NCBI RefSeq assembly: GCF_000160755.1
Contig: NZ_GG668578.1
Span: forward strand, 265,895 to 329,894
DNA from: Proteus mirabilis ATCC 29906
GTDB lineage: Bacteria; Pseudomonadota; Gammaproteobacteria; Enterobacterales; Enterobacteriaceae
Length of the DNA stretch: 64,000 nucleotides
Reading direction: 5' to 3'
The notes beneath the pieces are model-generated. The model searched no databases and was not told the origin of the DNA. It saw nothing but the letters and a program-made list of their open reading frames with translations. Numbering within the stretch: the first letter of the stretch is position 1; the number at the start of each line of letters is the position of its first letter. Positions 47,604 to 56,979 of the stretch are shown in pieces. Position numbers and translations under genes: made by a program.

Positions 47604-49391
47604 TCACTCAACAACGGCTGGCTCTTGAACTTGTAATGACTCTTTAACTTGTTGTAATTGGTACATATTGTAATAGCGACCTTTTTGTGCCAATAGTTGT
47701 GCATGTTTACCTTGCTCAACAATCTCACCACGATGAAGCACAACAATTTCGTCAGCATCGATAATGGTTGAAAGGCGATGAGCGATAACAATTAATGTGG
47801 TTTTTTCTCTTATTTGCGTAAGGGCTTTTTGAACAGCTTGCTCTGTACCCGAGTCGATATTTGCCGTTGCCTCATCTAAGATAAGAATACGGGGTGGAAA
47901 TAATAATACTCGAGCTAATGCTAATAACTGTTTTTGTCCCGCGGATAAGCGACTACCCTGTTCACCTAAGGGGGTTTCTAAACCATCAGGTAATGTTTTT
48001 ACCCAGCTATTTAATTGTACTGTTGCTAATACTTGCCATAAGTGAGCTTCAGAGCAGTGACGCCCTAAAGTAATATTGTCACGCAAAGTGCCTGATAATA
48101 AAACAGGATCTTGCTGTACCATCGCAATACCGCTTCTTAATGCCTGATGGGAATAACATTCTAATGGATGGTTATCTAAGTAGATATGTCCTTTCTGCCA
48201 TGGATAATTTCCCATAAGCAAACTGGCTAAGGTACTTTTTCCACTGCCAGTATGCCCCACAAAAGCGACAAAGTGGCGAGCAGGTATATCAAGATTAATC
48301 TCTTTTAATACCCACTGCTGTTTTAGATACGCAAACCACAAGCCGTTAATGGCTATATCTCCTTGGTTAATGGTATAGCTTGCATTGCCATATTGCTGCA
48401 TCGGGGCGTCCATTAACTCAAAGACTCGTTCACCGGAAACAACCGCTTGTTGTAATAAAGATTGTTGAGACGTCAGAGTAATAAGAGGTTCATTAAGACG
48501 ACCTAAATAGCTGATAAAAGCATAAATTACTCCAACACCAATCACAGCACTACCTTGATATCCAAACAGTATCAATAAGCCACATAGCACCAATGCAGAG
48601 AGCATACTGAGTAACGGGCGCAATAATAACCCGTCAAGTTTTAGTGCTTTCATTCGTGCTTGATAATGTTGCCAGCTATCATCTGACATTTTCTTACCGA
48701 AGCGAGCTTGTTGACGAAATTGCTGGATAACCGACATACCATTAATCACTTCATGAAAGCCATCATTAATATTGGCAAGATAATGACGCACATTGCGGAC
48801 AATCGGTGTACTTAGCCGTTGATAAAGCATCATCACACCAATAACCGCAGGGAAAATCGTCATCGCCACTAATGCCATTTGCCATTCGAGTAGAAACATA
48901 GCGATTAACATCACAACCACCAATGCTATAGCACGAAATAGAGCAGGAAAGACGTTAACAAATAGATCTTTGATAGTTTCTGTATCATTGGTAACACGAG
49001 AAATCAGCTGTCCTACAGGCTGATTATCAAATGCACTTAATGGCTGTTTTAGCGCAGCACTCATCACATCTGCTCGTAACTGTTGTACCACCCCAACAGC
49101 GGCATAATTAAAGACGATTGTTTGGTAATAGTGCAATAGTGCCGCAATAATTTGTAATAGAATAAAAGCAGCAGCAAGACCTAATGCGCCTCGCCATTCA
49201 ACTTGATGAGTCGCTACTTTAGCATCAATAAAATAACTAATAAGTAAAGGTCCACCCACTTCTGCAATCGCTGCCACCCATAACATCACCACACCTAATG
49301 TCATCGGTTTGCGATAGGTTTTGCCATAAGCTAATAATCTTTTTAAGGCCGGCAATAACGTTTTAATGGATTTATTATTATTTATCGTCAT
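47604..49391 (-). CDS. mdlB: ABC multidrug exporter half, MdlB
   Basis: Half-transporter of 595 residues: six membrane segments (to about 320), then an ATPase with Walker [10 protein letters not shown], signature [15 protein letters not shown] and Walker [13 protein letters not shown]. It overlaps mdlA by 14 bases, so the two are translated together and probably form the heterodimer known in the family. The signature has Ala in place of the second residue (LSAGQ), as in other MdlB proteins I recall; function of substrate export unproven. Confidence 0.94.
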   Translation of the reverse strand: MTINNNKSIKTLLPALKRLLAYGKTYRKPMTLGVVMLWVAAIAEVGGPLLISYFIDAKVATHQVEWRGALGLAAAFILLQIIAALLHYYQTIVFNYAAVGVVQQLRADVMSAALKQPLSAFDNQPVGQLISRVTNDTETIKDLFVNVFPALFRAIALVVVMLIAMFLLEWQMALVAMTIFPAVIGVMMLYQRLSTPIVRNVRHYLANINDGFHEVINGMSVIQQFRQQARFGKKMSDDSWQHYQARMKALKLDGLLLRPLLSMLSALVLCGLLILFGYQGSAVIGVGVIYAFISYLGRLNEPLITLTSQQSLLQQAVVSGERVFELMDAPMQQYGNASYTINQGDIAINGLWFAYLKQQWVLKEINLDIPARHFVAFVGHTGSGKSTLASLLMGNYPWQKGHIYLDNHPLECYSHQALRSGIAMVQQDPVLLSGTLRDNITLGRHCSEAHLWQVLATVQLNSWVKTLPDGLETPLGEQGSRLSAGQKQLLALARVLLFPPRILILDEATANIDSGTEQAVQKALTQIREKTTLIVIAHRLSTIIDADEIVVLHRGEIVEQGKHAQLLAQKGRYYNMYQLQQVKESLQVQEPAVVE

Positions 49392-51123
49392 CTAATGCGG
49401 CCTCGAGTTGTTGATAATGGTACATATCTTGATACCAACCTGGCATTGCAATAAGTGTTTGATGAGTACCTTGCTCTATGATTTCGCCTTGTTTTAATAC
49501 CAATATATTTGTTGCATCAACCAGTGCAGATAAACGGTGAGCACTAATAATAATGGTTTTCTCTTTACGCCATTGAGCCAGATTTTGTAAGATCTGGTAT
49601 TCAGTTTGTCCATCAACGGCTGATAACGCATCATCTAATAACAAGATTTCCGCATCTAACAGTAAAGCTCTAGCAATGGAAATACGTTGCTTTTGTCCCC
49701 CCGAGAGCATGACCCCTTTTTCACCAACTTGAGTCAGATATCCTTCGGGTAAATTTAAAATATCATCGTGAATATTGGCGATTTTGGCTACTGCCTCTAT
49801 CTCTTCTTTGGTAGCATCAGGGCGTCCTAAGGCTATATTTCCGGCAATCGTATCCGAAAAAAGAAACGGTGTTTGGTTGACAACAGCAAGTCTTCCCCGC
49901 CATTCATCCAATTTTAATTGGTAAAGGGGGACAGATTGAAAACGAATATCCCCTTCACTGACATCATATAAGCGCTGGATCAGCGCTAACAAAGTGCTTT
50001 TCCCCGCCCCAGTCATACCGCAAATACCCAACATCTCACCAGGAGAGAGTGTAAAATGAATGTTTTTTAGTACATCAACTTGCTGTTTGGGGTAATGAAA
50101 CGCTTTAATATCTACCGCTAAAGTTCCTTTTTGATGCATTGGTGATAATTGACCATCAACCATAGCCGGTTGCTCATTAAGTAATGCATTGATCCTGCTA
50201 TAAGCCGCACTACCACGCTCAACAATATTAAACATCCATGCCAGTGCTAACATAGGCCAAATCATTTGCCCTAAATACATTACAAAACTGGTTAATTCTC
50301 CCAATGTCATCGTGCCATTGAGAACAAAATAACTTCCTCCCGCCACAGCAAGTAAGTTAGCAAAACCAATTGCCATAAAAATCGTGGGGTCAAACAATGC
50401 ATCGACTTTTGCCACTCGCATATTTTGTCGACCCGTCTCTTTTGCAACCGTTTCAAAACGTGAAGCATGTTGCTGTTCAAGACCGAAAGATTTGATCATA
50501 CGAATGCTACTTAAACTTTCTTGCGCTTGATTATTCAATGAAGAAAATAGTGCTTGTGCACTTTTAAAGCGGTGATGTAGTTTATCGCCATAGCGTTTAA
50601 TTAATATTGCCATTAATGGCATAGGTAACAATGAGATAAGTGTCAATTGCCAACTTAACTGAATACTCATCATCACTAACACCGCAAGTCCCATTACCAT
50701 AGAGTCAACAAGGGTTAACACCCCTTCCCCTGCGGCGAAAACGACTTTATCAACATCATTAGTGGTACGTGCGATTAAATCACCCGTGCGATAGCGTTGA
50801 TAAAAAGCCGATGATTGAAGACTAAGTTGGCGATAGATTTGCATACGTAATTTCACCGCCAGTTGGTAAGAAGCACCAAATAACCACAGACGCCAAATAT
50901 AACGTAATAAATAGACAGCAAGGGCGATCAATACCATGATCCCGATCCACCCCATAATTTGCTGAAAAGACAGGCTATGGCTATCAACACCATCAACAAT
51001 AATCCCGACGATTTTCGGAGGGATCACTTGTAGAACGGCGATAACCATCAATAAGAAAATAGCACCGACATAACGACGCCATTCGCTGATAAAATACCAA
51101 CTGAGCTGTGAAAATAGAGCCAC
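49378..51123 (-). CDS. mdlA: ABC multidrug exporter half, MdlA
   Basis: Partner half-transporter of 581 residues. Walker [10 protein letters not shown], signature [16 protein letters not shown], Walker [14 protein letters not shown] and switch SAHRLSAL are present after a six-segment membrane domain. The Walker B catalytic glutamate position reads Asp (LLDDALSAV), a change typical of one degenerate site in heterodimeric exporters. It lies 55 bp downstream of decR on the same strand, order as in E. coli. Confidence 0.94.
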   Translation of the reverse strand: MALFSQLSWYFISEWRRYVGAIFLLMVIAVLQVIPPKIVGIIVDGVDSHSLSFQQIMGWIGIMVLIALAVYLLRYIWRLWLFGASYQLAVKLRMQIYRQLSLQSSAFYQRYRTGDLIARTTNDVDKVVFAAGEGVLTLVDSMVMGLAVLVMMSIQLSWQLTLISLLPMPLMAILIKRYGDKLHHRFKSAQALFSSLNNQAQESLSSIRMIKSFGLEQQHASRFETVAKETGRQNMRVAKVDALFDPTIFMAIGFANLLAVAGGSYFVLNGTMTLGELTSFVMYLGQMIWPMLALAWMFNIVERGSAAYSRINALLNEQPAMVDGQLSPMHQKGTLAVDIKAFHYPKQQVDVLKNIHFTLSPGEMLGICGMTGAGKSTLLALIQRLYDVSEGDIRFQSVPLYQLKLDEWRGRLAVVNQTPFLFSDTIAGNIALGRPDATKEEIEAVAKIANIHDDILNLPEGYLTQVGEKGVMLSGGQKQRISIARALLLDAEILLLDDALSAVDGQTEYQILQNLAQWRKEKTIIISAHRLSALVDATNILVLKQGEIIEQGTHQTLIAMPGWYQDMYHYQQLEAALDDDK

Positions 51124-51178
51124 GCCTTAAATCCTAAGGTTGTACAAAAATAAAAGTGCCAGTTGGTAAAGAGGGATC

Positions 51179-51640
51179 TTATTCAGGTATCGGCATTGCC
51201 GTTGTGTATTTAATTTTTTCCATTGCAAAGTTAGAAGTTACGTCAATAAGCCCAGGAACGCCGTTAACCATGCGTTTGTAAAATTGGTCATAACTTTTCA
51301 TGTCTACAACTTCAACATGCATTAGATAATCACACTCACCCGCCATTCGATAGAATGTCAGTACTTCTGGCATTTGCTTAACGAATGATACAAATTGTTC
51401 ATACCACTCGCTATTATGTTGCTGTGTTCTTATCATAACAATAACTGTTAAGCCAAGCCCAATTTTTTCGCTGTCGAGTAATGCAACACGTTTACGAATA
51501 TACCCTTCATCCTCGAGTCTTTTCAATCGTTTCCAGCAAGGTGTTGAGGTTAGGTTAACCGCCTCTGCCAAAGTATTCAGTGAGAGGCTTGAATCTTCCT
51601 GTAATAGCGTTAATAGTTTTCGGTCAATCTTATCTAACAT
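51179..51640 (-). CDS. decR: Lrp/AsnC family regulator DecR (CyuR)
   Basis: Feast/famine regulator of 153 residues. The N-terminal HTH ([47 protein letters not shown]) and C-terminal RAM domain ([10 protein letters not shown]...[14 protein letters not shown]) match E. coli YbaO/DecR. DecR senses cysteine and activates cysteine desulfidase genes; the cyuA homologue is 26 kb away in this window. Position between mdlA and queC matches E. coli. Confidence 0.9.
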   Translation of the reverse strand: MLDKIDRKLLTLLQEDSSLSLNTLAEAVNLTSTPCWKRLKRLEDEGYIRKRVALLDSEKIGLGLTVIVMIRTQQHNSEWYEQFVSFVKQMPEVLTFYRMAGECDYLMHVEVVDMKSYDQFYKRMVNGVPGLIDVTSNFAMEKIKYTTAMPIPE

Positions 51641-51797
51641 AAATACTCCTTTAACATATGCCCCTACAAAAAATAGTAATAATCTACCCCTGCTATAAGA
51701 ATAATCTCTTACTGATAATTTGGTGATAACTTGTCATAATATCTGCAATATTATGCGTATTAATCCTTAAAAAATATCAATATTCAGGAGTATTCTG

Positions 51798-52496
51798 ATG
51801 AAAAAAACGGTCGTTGTCTTTAGTGGTGGACAAGATTCGACAACCTGCCTAATCCAAGCACTAGAGCAGTATGATGAAGTTCATTGTATTACATTTAATT
51901 ATGGACAACGTCATAAAGAAGAAATTGAGGTAGCACAAAGAGTCAGTCAATTATTAGGTGCAACCGCACATAAAGTTTTGGATGTCAGTTTACTCAATGA
52001 ACTCGCTATCAGTAGCTTAACACGTGACAATATTCCTGTGCCTGATTTTAAACAGAGTGAACAAAGCGATATTCCTAGTACCTTTGTACCTGGTAGAAAT
52101 ATTCTATTTCTTACATTAGCCGCCATTTATGCTTATCAGATTGGTGCTGAAAGCGTTATTACCGGCGTATGTGAAACTGATTTCTCAGGTTATCCAGATT
52201 GTCGCGATGAGTTTGTTAAGGCTCTAAATCATGCGGTAAATTTAGGTATTGCTCGTGATATTCAGTTTATCACTCCGTTAATGTGGTTAGATAAAGCGCA
52301 AACTTGGGCACTCGCTGACTATTACGGTAAGTTAGATTTTGTACGCCACAACACCTTAACTTGTTATAACGGTATTCAAGGTGATGGTTGTGGTCAATGT
52401 GCCGCTTGCCATTTAAGAGAGCGTGGACTTCATGGCTATTTACAAGACAAAAATGCCGTCATGGACGCCATGAAAAATAAAGTTGGCCTTAAATAA
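51798..52496 (+). CDS. queC: 7-cyano-7-deazaguanine synthase QueC
   Basis: ATP-dependent enzyme that makes preQ0 for queuosine tRNA modification, 232 residues. The PP-loop [10 protein letters not shown] is at about residues 9-18 and the zinc site is the cysteine cluster [40 protein letters not shown] is the conserved central block. A CAGGAG ribosome site precedes the ATG. Divergent from decR. Confidence 0.97.
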   Translation: MKKTVVVFSGGQDSTTCLIQALEQYDEVHCITFNYGQRHKEEIEVAQRVSQLLGATAHKVLDVSLLNELAISSLTRDNIPVPDFKQSEQSDIPSTFVPGRNILFLTLAAIYAYQIGAESVITGVCETDFSGYPDCRDEFVKALNHAVNLGIARDIQFITPLMWLDKAQTWALADYYGKLDFVRHNTLTCYNGIQGDGCGQCAACHLRERGLHGYLQDKNAVMDAMKNKVGLK

Positions 52497-52500
52497 TCTG

Positions 52501-52620
52501 TCAAAAATGTGTTAGCTTTGTTTTCTGTGCGTTTACACGCGTAGCAGTTATTTTTAATTCGTGACCTGTTTGGTTGCTAATAAAGTCGTCGAAGCCGTGA
52601 TAACTAATTAACCAGTTGTT
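52501..52620 (-). pseudogene. Possible 3' gene fragment
   Basis: Thirty-nine open codons ending in TGA at 52501, reading ...NWLISYHGFDDFISNQTG and HELKITATRVNAQKTKLTHF. Codon composition looks coding but there is no start codon after the in-frame TAA at 52621-52623, and no homologue is recognised. It may be the tail of a gene lost when the adjacent element inserted or decayed. Confidence 0.3.
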
Positions 52621-52694
52621 TTACCCAGTTTTCCCCTGTGATTTTCTCCGCCCTGAAAACAACAGAGCGGGGAATTATTCTATACCAAAACCAA

Positions 52695-52847
52695 TTGACC
52701 TCCTCCATGCCCTAAAGGACGTGGCTCCCTACAGCGGTTCAGACCACAGTCTGACTCGCCTCGGTGGGTTCCTGCTTCAGCGAGTGGGCTGACTACTCCC
52801 TCCCTTACACAGGTAAGTACGGTATATCCTGCCGCTAATATGTTACG
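52695..52847 (-). mobile_element. Relic of IS200/IS605-family tnpB 3' end and right end (omega-RNA-like)
   Basis: The minus-strand frame from 52847 reads RNILAAGYTVLTC, matching the C-terminal block of TnpB proteins (NILAAGxAVxACG). It is followed by a structured stretch: ACTCGC/GCGAGT stem, CAGAC-TGTG-GTCTG hairpin, and a terminal hairpin around CGTCC-TTTA-GGGC ending GGAGGTCAA. This is the layout of IS605-type right ends, where the omega RNA scaffold ends just before its guide. No tnpA, no TnpB body and no left end are present. GC content is visibly above the surroundings. Confidence 0.65.
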
Positions 52848-52888
52848 ATCACCGATAGAATTAGACGGTTAACTGGATAACATCAATG

Positions 52889-53296
52889 CTAATCAGCAGA
52901 CTGGCGTACATACTCCAATTTTTCTCGTAACTGATCTGTAAGTGTTAATGCTTTTTTAGTATTGATATCAACGAGTACAAAAGTCACTAATGCATCTGAA
53001 ATCAATGCACCATCTTGTTTTCTCACTATTTTTTGAGACAACACGCCACTTTTAATACCGACTTCTGCAATATCACAACTAATGATTAGTTCATCGCCTA
53101 AATTAGCGGGCAAACGATAGTTGATATTAATATTCGCGACAACGAGTGCTAGACCATGCCGTTTAAACCAAGCGAGATCTAAGTGTTGTTCAATCCAATC
53201 CCATCTCGCTTGTTCTAAAAATTCAAGGTAACGTGCATTATTCACATGCTCAAAAACATCTAAATGGAATCCATAAACTTTAATTAATGTACTCAT
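52889..53296 (-). CDS. fadM: Long-chain acyl-CoA thioesterase FadM
   Basis: Hotdog-fold thioesterase of 135 residues resembling E. coli FadM/YbaW. The 4HBT motif is VFEHVNNARYLEFLEQARWDW; NINYRLPANLGDELIISCDI is the second block. It cleaves long-chain or dienoyl-CoA in oleate breakdown in E. coli. Between queC and ybaV as there. Confidence 0.93.
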   Translation of the reverse strand: MSTLIKVYGFHLDVFEHVNNARYLEFLEQARWDWIEQHLDLAWFKRHGLALVVANININYRLPANLGDELIISCDIAEVGIKSGVLSQKIVRKQDGALISDALVTFVLVDINTKKALTLTDQLREKLEYVRQSAD

Positions 53297-53460
53297 ATGA
53301 CTTTATTACCTCTTGATATCCCTAACAAACTTTAGCTAAGAGAAATTTCTATGTAATATCTTAAATATAGTCAAAAATATCAAATAGGGTATATTTCATC
53401 CGATTATTTATTACCCAAATTAAAATACCATCTGATTATTAATATTATATAAAGGCAATT

Positions 53461-53496
53461 CTGTACCCCTTTTTGATCACAAAAAAGGGGTACAGT
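53461..53496 (-). terminator. Long hairpin after ybaV
   Basis: CTGTACCCCTTTTT and AAAAAAGGGGTACAG are nearly perfect complements with loop GATCAC, 13 bp after the ybaV stop. No T run beyond the stem, but the arms themselves give T tracts. Confidence 0.6.
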
Positions 53497-53508
53497 ATTA
53501 TCGAGTAA

Positions 53509-53883
53509 TTAGTTGATAATAATTAGATCTTTATTTTGTTCAATAAGCTTCATACCAATACCAAAGACCTTGGCGAGATCATCAAAAGAAGCAAAACGCC
53601 CCACTTTTTCTCGATAATCGATAATGGCTTGCGCTTTTGCTTTTCCGATCCCTTTTAGCGTCATTAATTCATCAAGTGTTGCACTATTAATATCCAACTT
53701 TCCTTGTGCACTAGCGTTTACCTCACTGACAGCACTCTCTTTTTGATCTCCTTTTTCAATCAACATGGTTGATGTTGAAGGCGATATATCATCGGCATAA
53801 GAGAGTGGTGATAACCCTAAACCTAATGTTAAACATATTGATGCCATAAATGCTGATAGTGTTTTTTTATCCATTTTAATCAT
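53509..53883 (-). CDS. ybaV: ComEA family helix-hairpin-helix protein YbaV
   Basis: Exported DNA-binding protein of 124 residues: signal peptide (LSAFMASICLTLGLGLSPLSYA) then a C-terminal HhH domain, LDINSATLDELMTLKGIGKAKA and VFGIGMKLIEQNK. Similar to competence protein ComEA's DNA-binding part. ppiD follows upstream on the same strand, as in E. coli. No competence pilus genes in view. Confidence 0.9.
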   Translation of the reverse strand: MIKMDKKTLSAFMASICLTLGLGLSPLSYADDISPSTSTMLIEKGDQKESAVSEVNASAQGKLDINSATLDELMTLKGIGKAKAQAIIDYREKVGRFASFDDLAKVFGIGMKLIEQNKDLIIIN

Positions 53884-54090
53884 CTCCTTTTTGTAAAAAT
53901 AACTGTATATTCAACAGCAAACAGCGATTACTGAATGCCATCAAATAATGCCAAGCCTTAAATAATTCAGCAATTAGCAACCATATGAATTACGAGAGAG
54001 TAAGAAAAATAAATTGAATAAAAAAATAGCGTTACAAAAAATGACGTGACTGCTCGCAATTTCTAATCTTGAATATAATTTTAGCCATAA

Positions 54091-54116
54091 AAAAACCCAG
54101 TCGAAACTGGGTTTTT
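54091..54116 (-). terminator. Terminator of ppiD
   Basis: AACCCAG and CTGGGTT pair around TCGAAA; on the minus strand seven T residues follow. 22 bp after the ppiD stop. Confidence 0.85.
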
Positions 54117-54137
54117 ATTCAATCAATCTAAGATAGT

Positions 54138-56015
54138 TTATTGATAATCTTTATCAAAAATCTCGATTTTTGCTTTTTCTCTTAAATCGCTGAGCATAAG
54201 TTGTAAAGCTTCTTCTCCCATTTGGGCGCGATAGAGATTAGTCATAAATTCAAGCTGTTCTGCCGTTGGCTTACCATCAGTGACACTATCTAATTGGATT
54301 AAGACCACTTTTGAACCCGGTACATTAGACATACCGTACTCTTTTTTACCTTCTGCTGGTTTTGGCATAGCAAAAATAGCACTTTGTATCGGATCTGTGG
54401 CTGATGAATGAACCACGCTTTCTACCTCACCAAACGAGATATTTGCTTCTTTCAATGCCGCCTCTCCTTTACCTTCTTTTAAGGCTGCAAGGAGTTTCTG
54501 AGCTTGCGCATTCATCGCTTGAGAAGCTTTTTGCTGTTTGACCAGTGTAATAACCTTGTCACGTACTTTATCTAATGGTTGGGTTGATGCAGGTTTATAT
54601 CCTTCGACACGAACAATATAAGCACTATCATTACCAAGGGTAACCATATCTGAGTTCATGCCTGTAGGGCCATTGTCATCAACCAGTGAACCACCAAAGA
54701 TAAGCTGTGTTAACTTTTCGTTATTCAAGGCTGCTGGTACATTGTTTTCATCAAACCAATCTGTATTGATTACAGTGACGTTCCCTGCTTTTGCTGCTGT
54801 CGCTAGCGTGTCGTTATCATTTGAAGCGGCTTGACTCACTTTTTGCTGCAATGCGAAGAAATCATCAATGGCTTTGTTTTCACGCATTTTTACTAATAAG
54901 TCAGCTTTAATGTCATCAAAAGGTTTTACCACCGAAGGTTTCATATCATCAAGACGGAAAATAGCATAACCGTTGCTGATTTTAACTGGCTGTGAAATTT
55001 GCCCCTTCTCAGTCAAACTCGCATTTGCTAATTCTGGTAGCTCTTGACCAATAGTGATCCAGCCTAATGAACCATTTTGTTTAGCAGAAAAAGTATCAAT
55101 AGATTTTTCTTTTACTAAAGTGACGAAGTCAGCGCCATTTTTCAACGCGTCTTCAGCTTCTTTCGCAGCGGTTTCATCTGCTAAGACAAGTAGACTGTAT
55201 TTTTTTTGTCCGGGGACAGTAAATTCACTGATATTACTATCGTAATAAGCTTTAACTTCATCATCTGAAATAGTGATGTTGCTTAAATCTTTTTGGGCTT
55301 CTAACTGAATATAGCTCACTTTAACTTGTGCTGGAGCGATAAACATAGAGGTATTTTGGTCATAAAAGGCTTTTAATTCTTCATCTGATACCGTCTCTTT
55401 TTCAAGGAATGGTTGAATATCTAATGAAGCGAGACGCACATTACGACTTTGTAGCATTAAGCCGGCAAAGTCTTTAACTTCGCTCTCTAAAGCAAAGTCA
55501 GTGCCTTGAATAGAATAACGTAATTGTTGATTAATCAGATTTTGACGAATTCCTTCAGCAAAGGCATCCGCGTCAATATTATTCGCCGTTAATAACTCAA
55601 CGTATTTTTTGTTATCAAATTTACCATCAGTTTGGAAATAAGGTAGCGCAAAAATCGCGTCTCTGATTTGCTGGTCGCCAGCAGAAATACCTAACTCTTG
55701 AGCAAATTGATCCAGCAAAGCTTGGTTAATCAGCACATTCAATGCTTGTTGGCGGATCATTTTTTGTCCCTCATCTGATGATGCGAGGGAAGCAAAATTG
55801 TCACCCATATCTTTTTGTAGTTGTGCTCGGCGTTGTTGATAAGCTTGCTCTAACTGAGCACGACTTATTTTATAACCGTTAACTTCAGCGGCATCATTAA
55901 CACCAGAACTAAAGAGATATCCGCCCACACCAGTTAGGACGAAAGAGAGGATGATCACAGCTAATAGTATCTTAATAAAAGGATTATTAGCAGTTGAACG
56001 AATGTTGTCCATCAT
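54138..56015 (-). CDS. ppiD: Periplasmic folding chaperone PpiD (SurA-like)
   Basis: Inner-membrane-anchored chaperone of 625 residues. One membrane anchor near residues 14-33 (FIKILLAVIILSFVLTGVGG) follows MMDNIRS, the same start as E. coli PpiD. A SurA-N-like helical part is followed by a parvulin domain at about 265-360 (KKYSLLVLADETAAKEAEDALKNGADF...GSLGWIT). It helps proteins leaving the Sec translocon. Between hupB and ybaV as in E. coli. Confidence 0.95.
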   Translation of the reverse strand: MMDNIRSTANNPFIKILLAVIILSFVLTGVGGYLFSSGVNDAAEVNGYKISRAQLEQAYQQRRAQLQKDMGDNFASLASSDEGQKMIRQQALNVLINQALLDQFAQELGISAGDQQIRDAIFALPYFQTDGKFDNKKYVELLTANNIDADAFAEGIRQNLINQQLRYSIQGTDFALESEVKDFAGLMLQSRNVRLASLDIQPFLEKETVSDEELKAFYDQNTSMFIAPAQVKVSYIQLEAQKDLSNITISDDEVKAYYDSNISEFTVPGQKKYSLLVLADETAAKEAEDALKNGADFVTLVKEKSIDTFSAKQNGSLGWITIGQELPELANASLTEKGQISQPVKISNGYAIFRLDDMKPSVVKPFDDIKADLLVKMRENKAIDDFFALQQKVSQAASNDNDTLATAAKAGNVTVINTDWFDENNVPAALNNEKLTQLIFGGSLVDDNGPTGMNSDMVTLGNDSAYIVRVEGYKPASTQPLDKVRDKVITLVKQQKASQAMNAQAQKLLAALKEGKGEAALKEANISFGEVESVVHSSATDPIQSAIFAMPKPAEGKKEYGMSNVPGSKVVLIQLDSVTDGKPTAEQLEFMTNLYRAQMGEEALQLMLSDLREKAKIEIFDKDYQ

Positions 56016-56482
56016 AACGAGACTAGGCTCCGTTTGGTGAAAAAATTATTTTTTATTGGTGTTACACGACTATTTTGAGCACAGCTAATTTAACATGCTC
56101 ATCGCTGGCTTAATATCAAAATGTCGCAACACGCGACAATCCTTAGAAATAGCCAATCCCGTATAAAATTTGAGTCTTAACACACATCTTACAGATACAA
56201 AATAAACAGCTCTAATTGACTCATTGGTCAGTTAAGTCTTTAGCTAACCATGAGATGCTCTCATGTTGTCTATTTCAGTTATAGAACAACGCGCTATTCT
56301 ATCAAATGACTACTTTAGTTTCACGTCTTATCACCAGAGAATACTCGGTTTAATCCCCTTTTCTGTGGTAAAAAAGAAAAGCGCATCCTTTAAAGATGCG
56401 CTTTATTTCTTAATCGATTCGTTTTCTGTTTATCCATAACGTCAACCCAATAACACATTAGGCAGAAAAACGATTTACTCAA
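56016..56482. other. Intergenic region hupB-ppiD
   Basis: About 465 bp without an ORF. It contains the hupB terminator (56378-56404) and the ppiD upstream region with two short dyads, TGTCGC/GCGACA (56122-56138) and CATGAGA-TGC-TCTCATG (56249-56265). Their role is unknown. Confidence 0.55.
56378..56404 (-). terminator. Terminator of hupB
   Basis: AAGCGCATC and GATGCGCTT form the stem; on the minus strand TTTTCTTTTTT follows. About 80 bp after the hupB stop. Confidence 0.8.
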
Positions 56483-56758
56483 TTATTGATTTACTGCGTC
56501 TTTTAGACCTTTACCCGCACGGAATGCAGGCACTTTGGCCGCAGCAATTTGAATTTCTTTACCTGTTTGTGGATTACGGCCAGTACGTGCTGCGCGATCA
56601 CGTACGGTAAATGTACCGAAGCCCACTAATGCAACGTCATCACCTTTTTGTAAAGATTCAGTGATTGAAGCTACCATTGCATCTACAACACGACCCGCTG
56701 CCGCTTTAGTGATATCTGCATTCGCAGCAATTTTGTCGATCAGTTGAGTTTTATTCAC
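56483..56758 (-). CDS. hupB: DNA-binding protein HU-beta
   Basis: Nucleoid protein of 91 residues. I choose a GTG start at 56758 ([24 protein letters not shown]), because E. coli HU starts at this MNK; GGGGA lies 8 bases upstream. The in-frame ATGs at 56773 and 56767 add MGMKS. The DNA-binding arm is [24 protein letters not shown]. Between lon and ppiD as in E. coli. Confidence 0.96.
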   Translation of the reverse strand: MNKTQLIDKIAANADITKAAAGRVVDAMVASITESLQKGDDVALVGFGTFTVRDRAARTGRNPQTGKEIQIAAAKVPAFRAGKGLKDAVNQ

Positions 56759-56904
56759 GCTTTTCATCCCCATAATTTATGCGTTATTTTTTACCATTAA
56801 TGGCAAATTTTGCAAACGTCGTTATATCAAGCCTTTTTATATATAGCAAGACTGATAAAACAGGACTATTAATTAATAAACCCCATTAAATTAACGACAC
56901 AAAA

Positions 56905-56942
56905 AAAGACTGGCAAGCTTTTATTGCTTATCCAGCCTTTTT
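56905..56942 (-). terminator. Terminator of lon
   Basis: On the minus strand GGCTGG...GCAATAAAAGC...CCAGTC forms an interrupted stem, followed by seven T residues, about 40 bp after the lon stop. Confidence 0.75.
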
Positions 56943-56979
56943 TTTAGTGAAATATTATGATTCACATCACGATTTAGTG

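Larger units (their letters stand above)
52497..52888. other. Intergenic region queC-fadM holding mobile-element relic
   Basis: About 390 bp. On the minus strand 52501-52620 is a 39-codon open stretch without a start (WLISYHGFDDFISNQTGHEL...), possibly a gene fragment. A structured, clearly more GC-rich relic of an IS200/IS605-type element covers 52695-52847. Confidence 0.65.

Noticed and set aside
52695..52847. Other known RNAs (RNase P, 6S, tmRNA, riboswitch)
   Set aside because: Their conserved cores are absent, while a TnpB-type C-terminal frame and IS605-like end are present.
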